From: an uncultured Prevotellaceae bacterium
GTDB taxonomy: Bacteria; Bacteroidota; Bacteroidia; Bacteroidales; Bacteroidaceae
Assembly: GCA_900316445.1 (NCBI GenBank)
Contig: ONCZ01000003.1
Coordinates: 55,410 to 119,409 of the forward strand
Length of the DNA stretch: 64,000 nucleotides
Direction of reading: 5' to 3'
The translations under genes were made by a program, and so were the position numbers. Below the pieces are notes generated by a model. That model was not told the origin of the DNA, ran no database searches, and worked only from the letters and a program-made list of their open reading frames with translations. Of this stretch, positions 1-12,300 are shown piece after piece (position 1 is the first letter of the stretch; each line of letters opens with the position of its first letter).

Positions 1-2
1 CC

Positions 3-974
3 ATTCTTGGTCAGATCAAGACTGCATCTGAAACGGCCGCAGGAAATATAGCGAGTGATTATCCTCGTAACCTCTATCTCCCCGACGGGGCAGCAGCCTT
101 GCGATGGGTAGAGAGCACGTCCGGTGGATCATTCCAACCCCAGATGCAGACCACTACTATTGATAATATCAATACCGTTTCGCGCTTTGCTTATCCGGCA
201 GCATTATACTATTTTGTCGATAGTGAGATCAAGACATCAAATTCAAAGGTGAACTCTTATGCGACGGATTTTGATGGCGTTTCTACAGATGAGTCACGTA
301 CTGCTTGGGAGAAGGTCTTGACTGAATTCAACGATGGCACCGACGTGTCTGCCAGTACTAAGGCAATAGCTTTAAAGGATCCTGTGCAATATGCCGTCGC
401 ACAACTGCATGTGACACTCAAAGCAAACGGTACTACCGTTAAAGATGACGCTGATGCAGATATTACAATAGGTCAAAATTTCCTCCTGAAGGGCATTATC
501 GTCTGCGGGCAGCGTCCCGTTAACTACCTGTTTGCACAACGCAACAACTCAGATGTAGAGGTGAAATTTATCTATGATAGCCAAGTGAAGGATTGCTCTC
601 TTTCTACCACTCAGCAGAATGCATGCAAGACGTTGGTGCTTCAGAGCTTTGATAGTGAGGATGTAAACATTATCCTGGAGTTTGAGAATAACAGCAATGA
701 TTTGACGTTCAAGTGTATTGACGGTACGGTTTATCCCCATACCCGCTTCTATTTGGCGGGAAAGGTAGAGGCTGCAGGTGGTACAGGTGGCGACGATGCA
801 AGCCGCGGTCGTGTCTTTACCAAAGACTATATCACTACGGTGAACATGACAGTCACATCATTGGCTAAGGCGTATAATGTGCTGCCCAATCTGCTGACGA
901 GCAACCTGGAGATAGGTGTGGAGACCACTCCTGACTGGATTGCCGTCACCCCGACAGTAGTTAGAATGGAATAG
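3..974 (+). CDS. Fimbrillin family protein, 5' partial
   Basis: The frame is open from base 3 with no convincing start, so the gene begins outside the window and the N-terminus and any lipobox are missing. The visible part (about 323 residues) is rich in Thr, Asn and Asp and alternates short beta strands. Its end, with 'KDYITTVNMTVTSLAKAYNVLP' split around a 'TTVNMTVTSL' strand and followed by 'LEIGVETTPDW', resembles the C-terminal strand region of Bacteroidales fimbrillins (FimA/Mfa1-like type V pilins). Such pilins are exported as lipoproteins and polymerise by strand exchange after protease trimming. The next fimbrial gene starts 7 nt downstream, so they are probably one operon. Family assignment rests on pattern and neighbours; whether it is the shaft or a minor subunit cannot be told. 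Confidence 0.7.
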   Translation: MLGQIKTASETAAGNIASDYPRNLYLPDGAAALRWVESTSGGSFQPQMQTTTIDNINTVSRFAYPAALYYFVDSEIKTSNSKVNSYATDFDGVSTDESRTAWEKVLTEFNDGTDVSASTKAIALKDPVQYAVAQLHVTLKANGTTVKDDADADITIGQNFLLKGIIVCGQRPVNYLFAQRNNSDVEVKFIYDSQVKDCSLSTTQQNACKTLVLQSFDSEDVNIILEFENNSNDLTFKCIDGTVYPHTRFYLAGKVEAAGGTGGDDASRGRVFTKDYITTVNMTVTSLAKAYNVLPNLLTSNLEIGVETTPDWIAVTPTVVRME

Positions 975-981
975 TGAAAAA

Positions 982-2205
982 ATGAAAATGGAGAAATGGA
1001 CTAAATATATGGAGCGATGGAACTTGAGTGGCATGCTGATGCTGCTTCTGGTGTTCACGGCTTGTAGTTCGGAGTCGGGCGATGGGGCGCAGGAGCCCAA
1101 GGAGAAGCCTGTGCTCAAGATCTATCTCTTCGCCCCGGAGAGTCCTATCATCACCCGTGCCGAGAATGGCTGGGTTAGTCCTTCTGCCGATGAGAAGCGT
1201 ATCAGTACGCTCGATGTATGGGTGTTTGAACATAATGAAGACCACAAACCCGTCAGCTATATCCACCTGGCGAACCTGGCCTTTGATGGCAGTATGGAGG
1301 TTTCTATGGAAATCAGTGACGATTTTGCCAACAACGTCAATAAACCCCATGTGGATATTTATGTGGTAGCGAATGTCGCTTCCTCTAACTGTGGTCTGTC
1401 GCTGGGACGCTCGTCCACACCTGAGCAGCTTACTGCTGCCCTCATTGAACACAAATCTGATGGCGGTGATTTCTTTGGCCTGACCTCTCCCGTCACTTCG
1501 GTGCCTGTTGAGGGCCTGCCGATGTCCGGATTCTTGCTCAATCAGGAAATCACAGGAACGGCCCCTGTATTCTCTGCTAACAAGACCCAGAATGTCAAGT
1601 TGGTGCGTGCAGTGTCAAAGGTCCGGTTTGTCTTCAGCAAGTCCACTGTCGCTCCAGTCATCAGTGACCTGAGCATCAAGTTTGACAATCAGATGCTGCC
1701 TAAGAGTGAATATCTCTTCCTCGAGGGCATATATCCTGAGAAAAAGATTCATATCAAAAATGATGTCTATGAGCCAGAGTCTGAGACTAATACACCCATT
1801 GTTTCTGGTGTCAGCGGCGATGCCATCAACAGTTGTGCCGATCCCGCCAGTTATATCTTTACCACGGAGACGGGCCAGCAATACGAAAACAAAATCGATG
1901 CCGGGCTTGTGGAACAGACGATTGAGGATGTAACGAGGCCGGCTGAGATCTCTGAGGTAAGACGTTTCTATCTGCGAGAGTCGGATAAACAGCTGAGGGG
2001 AACCATATCTTATACGGCGGGCTCAGGGGGGAATGCTACACCGAAGTCTGCGGATTTTGTGATGAATGCTGCCGGCGACTTTACACGTAATCATACGTGG
2101 ATTGTCTACGGCTACTTCCTTGGCAGCGGTGAACTGATATTGAATGCAGTAGCTTTGAAGGACTGGGAAGATAATCCTGAATCAGACAATATTTATAATT
2201 GGTAA
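982..2205 (+). CDS. Fimbrial lipoprotein (FimB/Mfa2-type or minor fimbrillin)
   Basis: A 407-residue predicted lipoprotein. The N-terminus has basic and aromatic residues, then a hydrophobic core 'MLMLLLVFTAC' whose lipobox ends in Cys at about residue 28, followed by Ser/Glu/Asp typical of surface-exposed lipoproteins. The segment 'RISTLDVWVFEHN' near residue 75 is the kind of first strand seen in the FimB/Mfa2 anchor family ('i..l.v.vFd'), and 'VRAVSKVRFVF' near residue 210 fits the conserved start of the second beta domain. It lies 7 nt after a fimbrillin gene and 7 nt before another fimbrial lipoprotein gene, so translation is probably coupled. Likely role: anchor or accessory pilin in the outer membrane. 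The fimbrial role is fairly safe; the exact subunit type is inference. Confidence 0.72.
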   Translation: MKMEKWTKYMERWNLSGMLMLLLVFTACSSESGDGAQEPKEKPVLKIYLFAPESPIITRAENGWVSPSADEKRISTLDVWVFEHNEDHKPVSYIHLANLAFDGSMEVSMEISDDFANNVNKPHVDIYVVANVASSNCGLSLGRSSTPEQLTAALIEHKSDGGDFFGLTSPVTSVPVEGLPMSGFLLNQEITGTAPVFSANKTQNVKLVRAVSKVRFVFSKSTVAPVISDLSIKFDNQMLPKSEYLFLEGIYPEKKIHIKNDVYEPESETNTPIVSGVSGDAINSCADPASYIFTTETGQQYENKIDAGLVEQTIEDVTRPAEISEVRRFYLRESDKQLRGTISYTAGSGGNATPKSADFVMNAAGDFTRNHTWIVYGYFLGSGELILNAVALKDWEDNPESDNIYNW

Positions 2206-2212
2206 GAGAATT

Positions 2213-3346
2213 GTGAAGAGATGGAATAAATATATGGTGCGATGGCTGGGCAGCATGCTGATGCTGCTCCTGGTGGTGGCCTGTGCCGATGACAGCGATA
2301 ACAGCAACGTTAAAGACGAGCCTCAGGGTAGTCAGTTGCGTCTGTCATCTGCTACTCGTGAGGGCGAGGGCTCTACCTCCGGCGTTACCGAAGGCGATAT
2401 CAGGGTATTTGTCACGACGAAGGACGCAATTGTCCCAGATTTTAAAGGCTCCTTCAATAAAGACAACACCCAGACCATTTGGAACAGCAACAATCTCGCC
2501 ATCAAGGAGAATACGCAATATTATATCTATGGCTATATGCCAAATAAAGAAACAGTAAACGGCATAAGCAGCAGCATAGCCAAACCTGCAGGCGGCGATT
2601 ACTCAGCCGGTGCAGAACTGACATTGTCAGGTATGCCCGTCTTTACGGATGAGGACTACCGGGTGATCATTGGTGTGCAACGGGTGACAGACAATGTAAC
2701 GTTTACCCCGGCCACCGAGGGACACTATGGTTACCTGTCAGGCATAGCCAGCCAGAACTATGTCAATCTGCTGATGGGTCATCTCTATAGCCAACTGCAA
2801 CTGCGGTTCTGTGTTGACAAGACCTATTACGCCCTGCGTTGTATCCACCTGAAAGAGGTCAAACTGAAGTCTACTTATGTCGCAAATGGTGATAAGGTCA
2901 CCGCAACGTTGAGCCTAAGAAACGGCAAGGGCCTGACAGGTCAGGTCGCATATTCGTCAGCGGTTGATCGTGACGATGAGCACCCTGTCACGCCAGAAGA
3001 GTGGTCATTGCTGACAGGCGGCAATGTGGAATTGGTAGTCGAACCAGAAGCCAATGCAGCGACCCCCGTATATACCGTTCTTCCCAATACGGTCAATTGT
3101 GCCCATTGTTTGTTTGCTGCCAATGGAACCTATCTCTCCATCGAGACCACATACGATGTCTATGACAGGGACAGTTCAAAGGAACACGGCAATCCGATCC
3201 GGGAAGACTGTAAAGCAACGAACAAGATTCAGGTATCGGGCATGGCTCCCGGTGTGAGGAAGATGCTCACGCTCACCGTTGCTCCCACCTATCTGTATAT
3301 GTTGTCTGATCCAGATCTGGACAATCCGACGGTACACGTGAATTGA
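2213..3346 (+). CDS. Fimbrillin-like lipoprotein
   Basis: A 377-residue predicted lipoprotein. I take the GTG at 2213 because it reproduces the N-terminal pattern of the preceding gene (basic-aromatic, then 'RW', then 'MLMLLLVVAC'); an ATG at 2234 would give a shorter signal peptide. The lipobox Cys is followed by Ala-Asp-Asp-Ser-Asp. The mature part reads like fimbrillin-A-associated proteins: 'RLSSATREGEG' near residue 45, 'DIRVFVTTKD', 'YYIYGYMP', and 'LYSQLQLRFCVD' in the middle, which matches the 'h.maql.f.l' strand of this family. The final codons overlap the start of the giant gene by 4 nt (TTGA). Probable minor pilus subunit or tip adaptor for the giant protein; this partnership is inferred from gene order only. 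Confidence 0.7.
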   Translation: MKRWNKYMVRWLGSMLMLLLVVACADDSDNSNVKDEPQGSQLRLSSATREGEGSTSGVTEGDIRVFVTTKDAIVPDFKGSFNKDNTQTIWNSNNLAIKENTQYYIYGYMPNKETVNGISSSIAKPAGGDYSAGAELTLSGMPVFTDEDYRVIIGVQRVTDNVTFTPATEGHYGYLSGIASQNYVNLLMGHLYSQLQLRFCVDKTYYALRCIHLKEVKLKSTYVANGDKVTATLSLRNGKGLTGQVAYSSAVDRDDEHPVTPEEWSLLTGGNVELVVEPEANAATPVYTVLPNTVNCAHCLFAANGTYLSIETTYDVYDRDSSKEHGNPIREDCKATNKIQVSGMAPGVRKMLTLTVAPTYLYMLSDPDLDNPTVHVN

Positions 3347-6300
3347 TAATTGAGAATAGAAAATTGAAAGGATATAATTATATATTAGGTACGCGCGAGG
3401 GAGGCCGCCTCAGATGGCAACTTCTTCTGATGCTGTTAATGCTGATGCTGCTGTCGGCTACGGTGACGATGGGTCAGGAGTCTCAGGAGCCTCAGAATCA
3501 GGAGCCTCAGACGGAAAGACTGATTAAAATCGGTGGCAGTGTCTATGGCGGTGCCCGCCAGGCGAACGTCGTCGGCTCTACCTCTGTCGAAATCGGTGCT
3601 GACCATCACGATGTCCTGATTGGTGCCGTTTACGGCGGCAACGATATCTCCGGCACTATCGGCTCTTCGGCAGATATTCCAAAGGCCATAGAAGAAGAGG
3701 TGGTTAATGGCATCACTGACGAAGATGGAAAAAATAAGAACGCCTTCAACGCCTTCGTCCGTATCAGTCCGGAAGGCAAAAGACCAGAGACAGAGCCATA
3801 TAAGATCTTTATAGGTAAACTTTTCGGCGGGGGCAACGGTGCTTATAAATATAAAGAAGACAATAAAGATCTTACCGAAACGATAGATGGCAAGACTTAT
3901 TATGTGGTAAAAGACAGCAAGACAGGTCTCACCATAGCAACGAGCACAACGCCTTTCTTGAAACCAGATCTTGGTAAAACCTATTTAGAGCTGAAGGGTG
4001 GAACTGTAGCACAAGTCTTTGGCGGCGGCAACAATGCCACCGTGACGGAAAACACCTCCATCTGCATCGACAACCAGAGTAAGGTGGTGAATGACATCAA
4101 GGATGCTGCAGGAAATAATCTGCTGACCAATGAATTCTTGGACAAAATGGGTATCAATTCCGCGCAGACTAACCTTGAGGGTGGCTGCCACTATGCGCGT
4201 GTCTTTGGCGGCAACAACCTTGCGGAGATGAAAATCCGTCCCTTCTGGTTCCTTAAATGTGGAAAGATCCGCGACCTCTATAGTGGTGGAAATCAGGGCA
4301 ATATGACCAGCCCAGAGGGCCTGTTTCTTGAAATCGATGCCGCCACCCCCAATGCCAAGCCTGAGGACGATGATGTGATGATGGTTATTAATGCCTATGG
4401 CGGTTGTCGTATGGCTGATGTCCGTCCACAGAGGGATGGCAAGGATGTGGCCAATAGCGAAATCCAGCTGAACCCCAATCCCAACAAGATACCTGCCGGT
4501 TTTGGAGCTCGAATACGTGTGATTGGCGGGTGGGTTAACAATGTGTATGGCGGCAACGACATCACCGGCAATGTTTACGGTGGCAACACGGTGGGTATCA
4601 TGACCACCATCCATGGCAATGTCTATGGCGGTGGTAACGGCTCGTATGCTTATACCGATAATTCAGCGTTGAAGGGTGACAAACTATGGGGTGACTACTA
4701 TTATGATCCCGGTTCAAATTCTGTTGAGGCACTTAACAATCATCGTCCTAATGCAGAGCAGGTGTCAATCCGCGTGGTGGGAACCGAAAACAAGCCTACT
4801 GTCATTGAAGGATCCCTTTATGTGGGTGGCAACAGTGCGACCATCAAGCCACTGACTCAGGTCTCTGATCGCAAGGTGGAATTGAAGATGGGTTCTTACG
4901 TGTATGCTGATCAGATATTCCTCGGCAACAATGGTGAGGACATGGTGGATCCCTCTGCCAATGGTACATTGGCGAAATATGCAGGCAAAGTAAAAGATGC
5001 GAATGGAGAGGATACAGATTTCAGTAGCTTAGATCTGACAGACTCAGGGACTTTCGAAAGTTATATGGATGGCTGTGCCATGACCGTCAAGCCCTCCGTC
5101 ATTTTCGATACCACTCCAAGAGATCCTGAAGACTATACCCCATACAGTTCCTATGTCGGTTCGTTCTATTGTGGAGGTAATGTGGGAAGTATGAAGTTCA
5201 ACGGACTCATCGACATCAATTTCAGCCATAAGATTGTTATATTCGACAAGTTGGTGGGCGGTTGCAATACAGCGTTCGTTCCCGAACATGCAGGGCTTAA
5301 CGCGAAATACGAGGGTGGCGTGCTTGGAAACCCCGATGGACGTACCGGAAACAAGCTCCTGCTGAACCTCTCAGGTCTGCTGATTGAACCCAAACGATGG
5401 AAGAGAAATGAGGATGACACCTATTATATAAATGCCATTGGCAATCGTGAGTTGGAGTGGAACACTTGGATAGGAAATGAGAAAAACTTGTTGCCTGAAG
5501 GAGCTACGACAGGATTGGCAGGGGAAGACGATTTAGCCCGTCGCTTCAAGGGGGGTAATATTTACGGAGGTTGTTGTGAAAGTGGCGTGGTGAATGGCAA
5601 CGTGATTATCAATATTAACTCCAACATCATGGAGCGTGACAAACTCTTCGATAAGGTGAAGACAAGTGGTGAGGAAAGCCTCTATGGTAGTGACCTCCTG
5701 ACTCAGGAGTCATATACCATCACGAAGCGTAACACAGGAGTCTTGCTTGGTCAGCAGGGTATGGACGTGCTTGGCCAGTCGCTCAACCTTTTTGGCGGCG
5801 GAAAGGGTTCTGCCACTCAGATTTGGGGTAGCACGACCATCAATATGAACAAGGGCTACGTGTTCCAGGTGTTCGGAGGCAGTGAGGAAGGCGTCATCGG
5901 CAAACCTTCCGATGACGGTACTTATTTATTTACCTATACGTTGAATGGCGAGCCTCATACAGACAAATACTCTTATAGCGACGACTACGATTACAGTTGC
6001 TATGTCAACCTGAAGGGAGCTGTAGCAGGATTCTCCAAGGCCGATGGTAACGACGAGAAGATGCCTGAGAGTGAGTTTATCTATGGTGGTAGCTTTAAGG
6101 GACCTATCGCGGGTAATGCGGTGGTAAGGTTGGGCAACGGACGTATCTTCAATGCCTTCACCGGTTCTTGCGATGCTGATATCTTAGGTCATACCGAGAC
6201 GTATGTCGGTTATACGCATACCTATACGGATGATAATGGTGTCGTTGTCACAGTAGACGGCTATCCCTGGATTCGCGATATCGTGTATGGCGGCAATGAC

Positions 6301-9300
6301 TTAGGTGGTGAGATCAAAGGTACAAAGACTTTCTCTGGCACGGATTATGTACGTTCAGCAACCGACGGAATGCGATACAGCGACAACTTGCTGACGGCCT
6401 CTTCTTATATGGAGTATCGCCAGGGTCATGCTGATGCGATCTTTGGTGGTCACTTCGGTACCTACGACTATTCACAAACGGAATATGCACGTACAGGAAA
6501 CAAGACAAAGCCTCATTTAGGCCGGGCCTTCGTCAACTTCAGACCGACCAGTACGAACGAGTTGAAAGCTGAAAGTAAGAAAAACGTTGTAAATTATGTC
6601 TATGGCGGTAGTCAGGGACAACCGGGCGACCTCGACAGCAACAAGATGCAGGAGAGCAGCTATGTGCTGATCGACATCCCGCAGGATATGGATAATTACA
6701 AAAACATGATTGTCTTTGGTGCCGGTGCCTGGGGTGGCCTTGGCATGAAGGATAAAGTGGAACCTGTAGCCAATCCGACAGCAGAGCAAAAGACCGCTCT
6801 TGACAATCATTCTGCCATTATCGATCTGGTGCGCGGTCAGTTAGCTGTAGCCTATGGCGGTAGCTATCAGGAGGGCGTCACCCGTCGTACGGTAGTCAAT
6901 GTGCCGGCTACTCCATCTGGAGAATCGAGAGATACACTCGCCATAGGCAGTATCTTTGGCGGTGCATTTGGTACAGGTACATATAGTCCTTGCGATGTTT
7001 ATGAGGCCAATGTCAACTACCGTAGTCATACAGCAGCGTTGACTTATGACCCAAAGACAAATGAGAGATATACTGGCTCCATCTATGGCGGTAACAATAA
7101 TGAGCGTCGCACCCTCTACGGTCGGGTGAACATCTCGTCGGAGCTTCGCCAGAAGAAGGTCATCCAATACGATGGTGAAATAGGTAAGTTGAAAGAAGGT
7201 GATGAACTGATGACATACGGTACCGTCTATGGCGCAGGCCGAGGTGGTAAGACATGGTCTGAATACACCGAGGTGAATCTGGAAAAAGGTGCCAAGGTCT
7301 ATGAGGTCTATGGCGGTGGACAGAGCGGTAAGGTATTTAATGCCGAGAGTGTCCAAAACTATATGAAGCCAGAATATAAACCTAAGAAGTGGCCGAAAGA
7401 AAAGCCGGAAGATGATGAGAAAGATTTTACCGAAGATGACTGGGCATACGCCTGGAAACTAGAGCCGTACGAACCAGGTGAAGGAAGTGAATACTGGCGT
7501 AGTGAATACACCAACTTGCTCAATCTGCTGGTAAGACCGGCAGAGATGGAAGACCGCGATTTCAGTAACGTTGCTGAAAACGATGCGAAAGTTTGGAAAA
7601 ACAGGTATAATACCAATGTCATCATCAATCGTGGTGCTACTGTTAGTAACTATGCCTATGCCGGCGGCTATGGTAAAGAGGCTATTGTATCAGGTACTAC
7701 CTATATTGCCCTGCTTGGCGGCGAGGTGAAGAAGGATATTTACGCTGGTGGTACAAGCGGTTCGATAGAAGATGTACATGGGGCAGGTCATTATAGTTCT
7801 GATAACCCCTCCGGCTTTACAGCCAGTGCTAACGCTTATGTCAAGGGTGGTACTGTACGTAACGTCTATGGCGGTGGCTGGCGAGGCAGCGTCGGTCATC
7901 ATGGTCCCAAAGGTGATCATACAGGAGCGATTAGTGCACCCAACACTGATGACCTTGATGGTGAGGCCCATGTTGTCATTGGTGACTTGAATGGCAATGA
8001 CCATACCGATGGCATCCCTTCCATCACTCGTAATGTCTATGGTGGTGGTGAAGGCGGTGCCATCTTCGGTGATGCCTACGTCACCATCAACAATGGCTAT
8101 ATCGGCTATCGGTATAAGAATACCGGCAGTGAAGAGAATCCTGAATACAAATATGTAGAGGAGCTGGACGACGTTGAACCTGGCGACAATCTTCTGGACA
8201 AGGGTGGCAACGTTTTTGGCGGCGGTTATGTGGCCAACAGCTACGTCGACCATTCCCATGTCAAAATGTATGGTGGTATTGTCCGTGGCGGCCTTTATGG
8301 TGGTGGTGAGATTGGTCCTATCGGTCGTGGTACCGTCAAGGCTGATGCACCGGCTCCAGACGGGGTCATTAAGAATGCTAACGCAATAATCTACAAGGGC
8401 GGTTCTACTCATGTCGAATTGTGGGGAGGCCATGTGATGCGTGATGTCTTTGGCGGTGGCCGAGGCTACGACAACTGGGGCGGCGAAGGCTATATGACCA
8501 AAGAAGAGGAAAAGACCATGGACAAGAGTTCGAAGGGTTATGTCTTTGGCTCTACTGATGTGCGTATTTACGGTGGTGAGATTGGTACTCCAGAAAATGT
8601 GCTCCATGGTTTTGGCAACGTCTTTGGTGGTGGTAACGAGGGTTATGTCTATAGTGCCACAGGAACTAAAATAGGTGTAAAGCAGAGTAGCAATCTTATT
8701 GATGCAAATGGAATGCCAACGGGGGGCGGTGGTTTCTATTACATTGATAATGACATTAGCAAAGGTCTGTCATATGATTGTAAAGTCAGCGTAGAACCCT
8801 ATTGTAAGGTCACGAGTGCAGGTGGCATTAGTGGTTTTACTGCCGATGATAAAGTCAAAGCCTCTTATTCGGAAGGAGAATATGTGCCTGTGGAAGCTTT
8901 GAACCTACTGAAAAACCAGTCTCCTGACATTGCGAAACTCGACCAGAGTGGTATTATTATCCACAATGCCCTCTTTGCCGGTGGAAACATTACCGAGGGT
9001 AGTGATAAACTCACAGCCAATACAGTCACCGTTTATGGCAACGCAGGTGTCTCAGTGCGTGATGCTTATAATTTTGACCTCATCACTCTCGGCACCGAAG
9101 ATATGGGAGGCCTTTATGGCGACGGTAACCTGACACTGGTTGACGGCTTCCGTGAGATACATATCGACAACTATGGTACCGATTATTATAGTCTGGCAGA
9201 GACTATGGAATTGGATGATTATAAAGAACTGTCAGACAGGCAGAAAGCCTATTACAAACTAAAATATGTGACAGCTAGTACACACACTTTTGATTATTAT

Positions 9301-12300
9301 GAGAGTAAGTCGCTTCATACCTATATACCGGAAGGAGAAACCATAGGGACGCCCTATAAGCGAGGTCAGAAAGTAACAGAAGCTACTTGGGATAGTTTTT
9401 CTTCTGAAGAACAATCGAATTGGATAAAGGGTTCTAAGGTATTCCAGAAGGATGACCAGATTGAAGAGGGTGAGTGGCTCCTGATGTATAAAGATGAGCA
9501 AGATTTATGGACGCTTTGGGGTGTTACCAGCATCTATGCCGGACGACCGATGAACACCATCCAGCGTGCCGACCTGTGTGGCGTGTTCGGCAGTAGATTG
9601 GTACTGAAAGGAGCCGTTGACCGTGCTCCTCAGACGGGATTGAACATCGACTATAACAATTACACGATTAACCGCGTGGACGAGGTGTCGCTCAACAAGA
9701 ATGTCTCGAAAGCAGGCGATACGGATGAATTGAATAGAGAACATGGCAACTACTTTGGTATCTACAGTTCTGTGAAGTTCCTCGGTAATCTGACCAGTGA
9801 TGTGTCTTTCAAAGATGTCCGCAAAACTGATACTGATAACAGTGCTATCCAGGCAGACGGCAATACCACTTATTTTAATTGGAAACGTAATAGATCTCAA
9901 GACAAGTATCGTAACAACGGTATTAGCCACAATAAGGTGGCTTTGGCTTCGGGTGTCTATCTGGAAATCAAACGCGAGGAAGGTGAGTTGACAGGCGAGG
10001 ATGACTGGGGTTATATCACTGGTGTCATCGAACTTGACCTGATCAATGTGATGCCAGGCATGGGTGGCGGCTATGTCTATGCCAAGAACGAACACGGTTT
10101 TCCTTCGTCGGGTGCCACAGGTAAACTGACCCTTTTGGATTACAACAACTCGGCTAAAACCTACCGTCATTTCGTTTATACTCCTAGTACGGATAAGGAC
10201 TCTATGTTACCCATAGAGACCTCCGGAAACTTCGTTCATAACACCAAGCAGATTGTGGATGACTGCTATCCTAATGGTGGTATCTATAAGGATGGCTATG
10301 TGGAGTCGCCTGCCCACTACTGGTTTATCAGAGGTAGTATTTATGTCTATGACCAGTATATCTCAGCTTATACCGGCTCGGCCAATGCCACTGCGGAGAA
10401 ACAGGAGATACCACTCACCATTACAGCTGCCTCAAACGGTAGGATGACCTTGCGCGAGGTGAAGCCCAACTACTATGCTTACTTCGACAAGAACATGAAT
10501 AAGATAGGTACGGATCCTACCGACACGGTCTTTGTGGCTAATAACATTGCCTACAAGCTTAACCAGCCTATCAGCTACTGGGACTATCAGCTGCTGGGTG
10601 AGGGTGATCGTGCCAAGTTCGTGCCAGAGACATACGTCGTTATTGAAGACTGTAAGATAGACAGCAAATCTTATAAGAAAGGAGATGTCTTGCTGTTTGA
10701 AGATTATAAGTCACTGAAGGATTCAAATCCCACCATTTCTTATGTAGAGGACGATGTTGTGAAAACGGATGGTGATTTCAACTACTTCTTCCGCTCATCA
10801 AATAACATGGGTCATAACACGGGCTACGTGCTTACTTATGACGTGAACAACCCCATGGTGTGGAACAACTACTACACCAAGACAAGAGGTCCTGGACAGG
10901 CTAATTCACTTAATACCGAACAGTATTATAAGACGAACGAATCTGGAAATTATGTGGTAGACCAAAGCTTATATACTGAAGGTCCGACCTATACCTTGAA
11001 GTCTGGTGTCACGAATAATGTTTATGGCCAGCAGGACTATGATTTGGGTAGTATCATTTATGGCACAGCAAAGACTACCTACGATACAAGTGTCTTTAGC
11101 CATCTTTCTGATGAGGCCAAGGCTATTCAGGCTGAGGTGGAACAGGCATACGTGGTGACTGAAGATTATTCGGTGAAGGATGCTGCTGGTAACGAAGTGC
11201 AGAATTTGGGCGCTGGCACACCTATTTATAAATCGAAATACACAGAAGCCCAGTGGGATGAGATAAGCAGAGTGGCAGAACCGGCTAAGGTTTGCACCAG
11301 CCTCATAGAATTCTCTACTACCGACTATGTATATGCCGGCATGGTGCTGTCATCGGCAGACATTGAGGAGTTGAAGGACAAGGTGATTGAGAAGAATCAT
11401 TATACCGATGATCCGGACGATGCTACCAACACTGCTAAAAAGAAGGCAGAGAATTTCCTGAAGAGTTATCTCGATGACGCTTACTATTGTACTAAGAAAG
11501 GTAAATATGGTGGTATCTACTTCGAGTCAGGAAAGGCTTACCGTGCTATTGATACATGGTGTAGTATGTCTGAGGATGAACGCAAGAACTTTGTGTATAA
11601 TTACGATGCCCTTGATTTGCTCATCGATCCAGAATACAGCGACCCGTACGGAAACAAGGCAAAATATGATGGTACACTTCCTAATAAGGTCTACTCCGTA
11701 CCTCAGAAAATCGATTACAGGGCAGAATTCTATGGTGATAATAACACAACTGTTGAGGAAGGAACTGGTAAAAAATACATCACCTATACTGATCAAACGG
11801 GAACCTCTCACACCATCTATGCCAGCAGTGACGCAAAAGACTGGCTCTCGCGTGACGACTATGAGGCCATTCCCAACGAGAAGCACCACTATTCACCCAT
11901 TACTGTCACATCGCCTGATGATTACTACTATATGGTAAAGGAGGCATTCATGCGTGGCGACATCCCCTATACCGTAGGACAGCAGTTAGACCAGGAAACT
12001 TTCCAGGCCTTGAACGAGCAGCAGAGAACAAACATTGACATTTTCAAGTTCACCGAGGATCAGACAAATACTCAAAATCCAGACGGTAGTTATAATCCTA
12101 AGACTTATTACTATTGTCGTGAGTCTTATACGGTCAATGAGAAGGGAGAAGGTCAGCCCGTTACTGCTATTGCTGTCACAAAGGGTACAGACCAAACGAC
12201 CGAGACAGAATATAATACTGGAGGTTCAGTACAACAAGGTGATATTATCAGTGATACCGACTACAATCTACTGAAGAACTTCCAGTCGGGCTTCATCATT

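Noticed and set aside
7690-8607. Long minus-strand open frame (305 codons) inside the first giant gene
   Set aside because: It mirrors the YGGG repeat; repetitive Gly/Asn/Val codons leave few stops on the other strand. No family motif, start signal or spacing supports it. The same holds for 12310-13224, 29983-30876 and 32380-33177.
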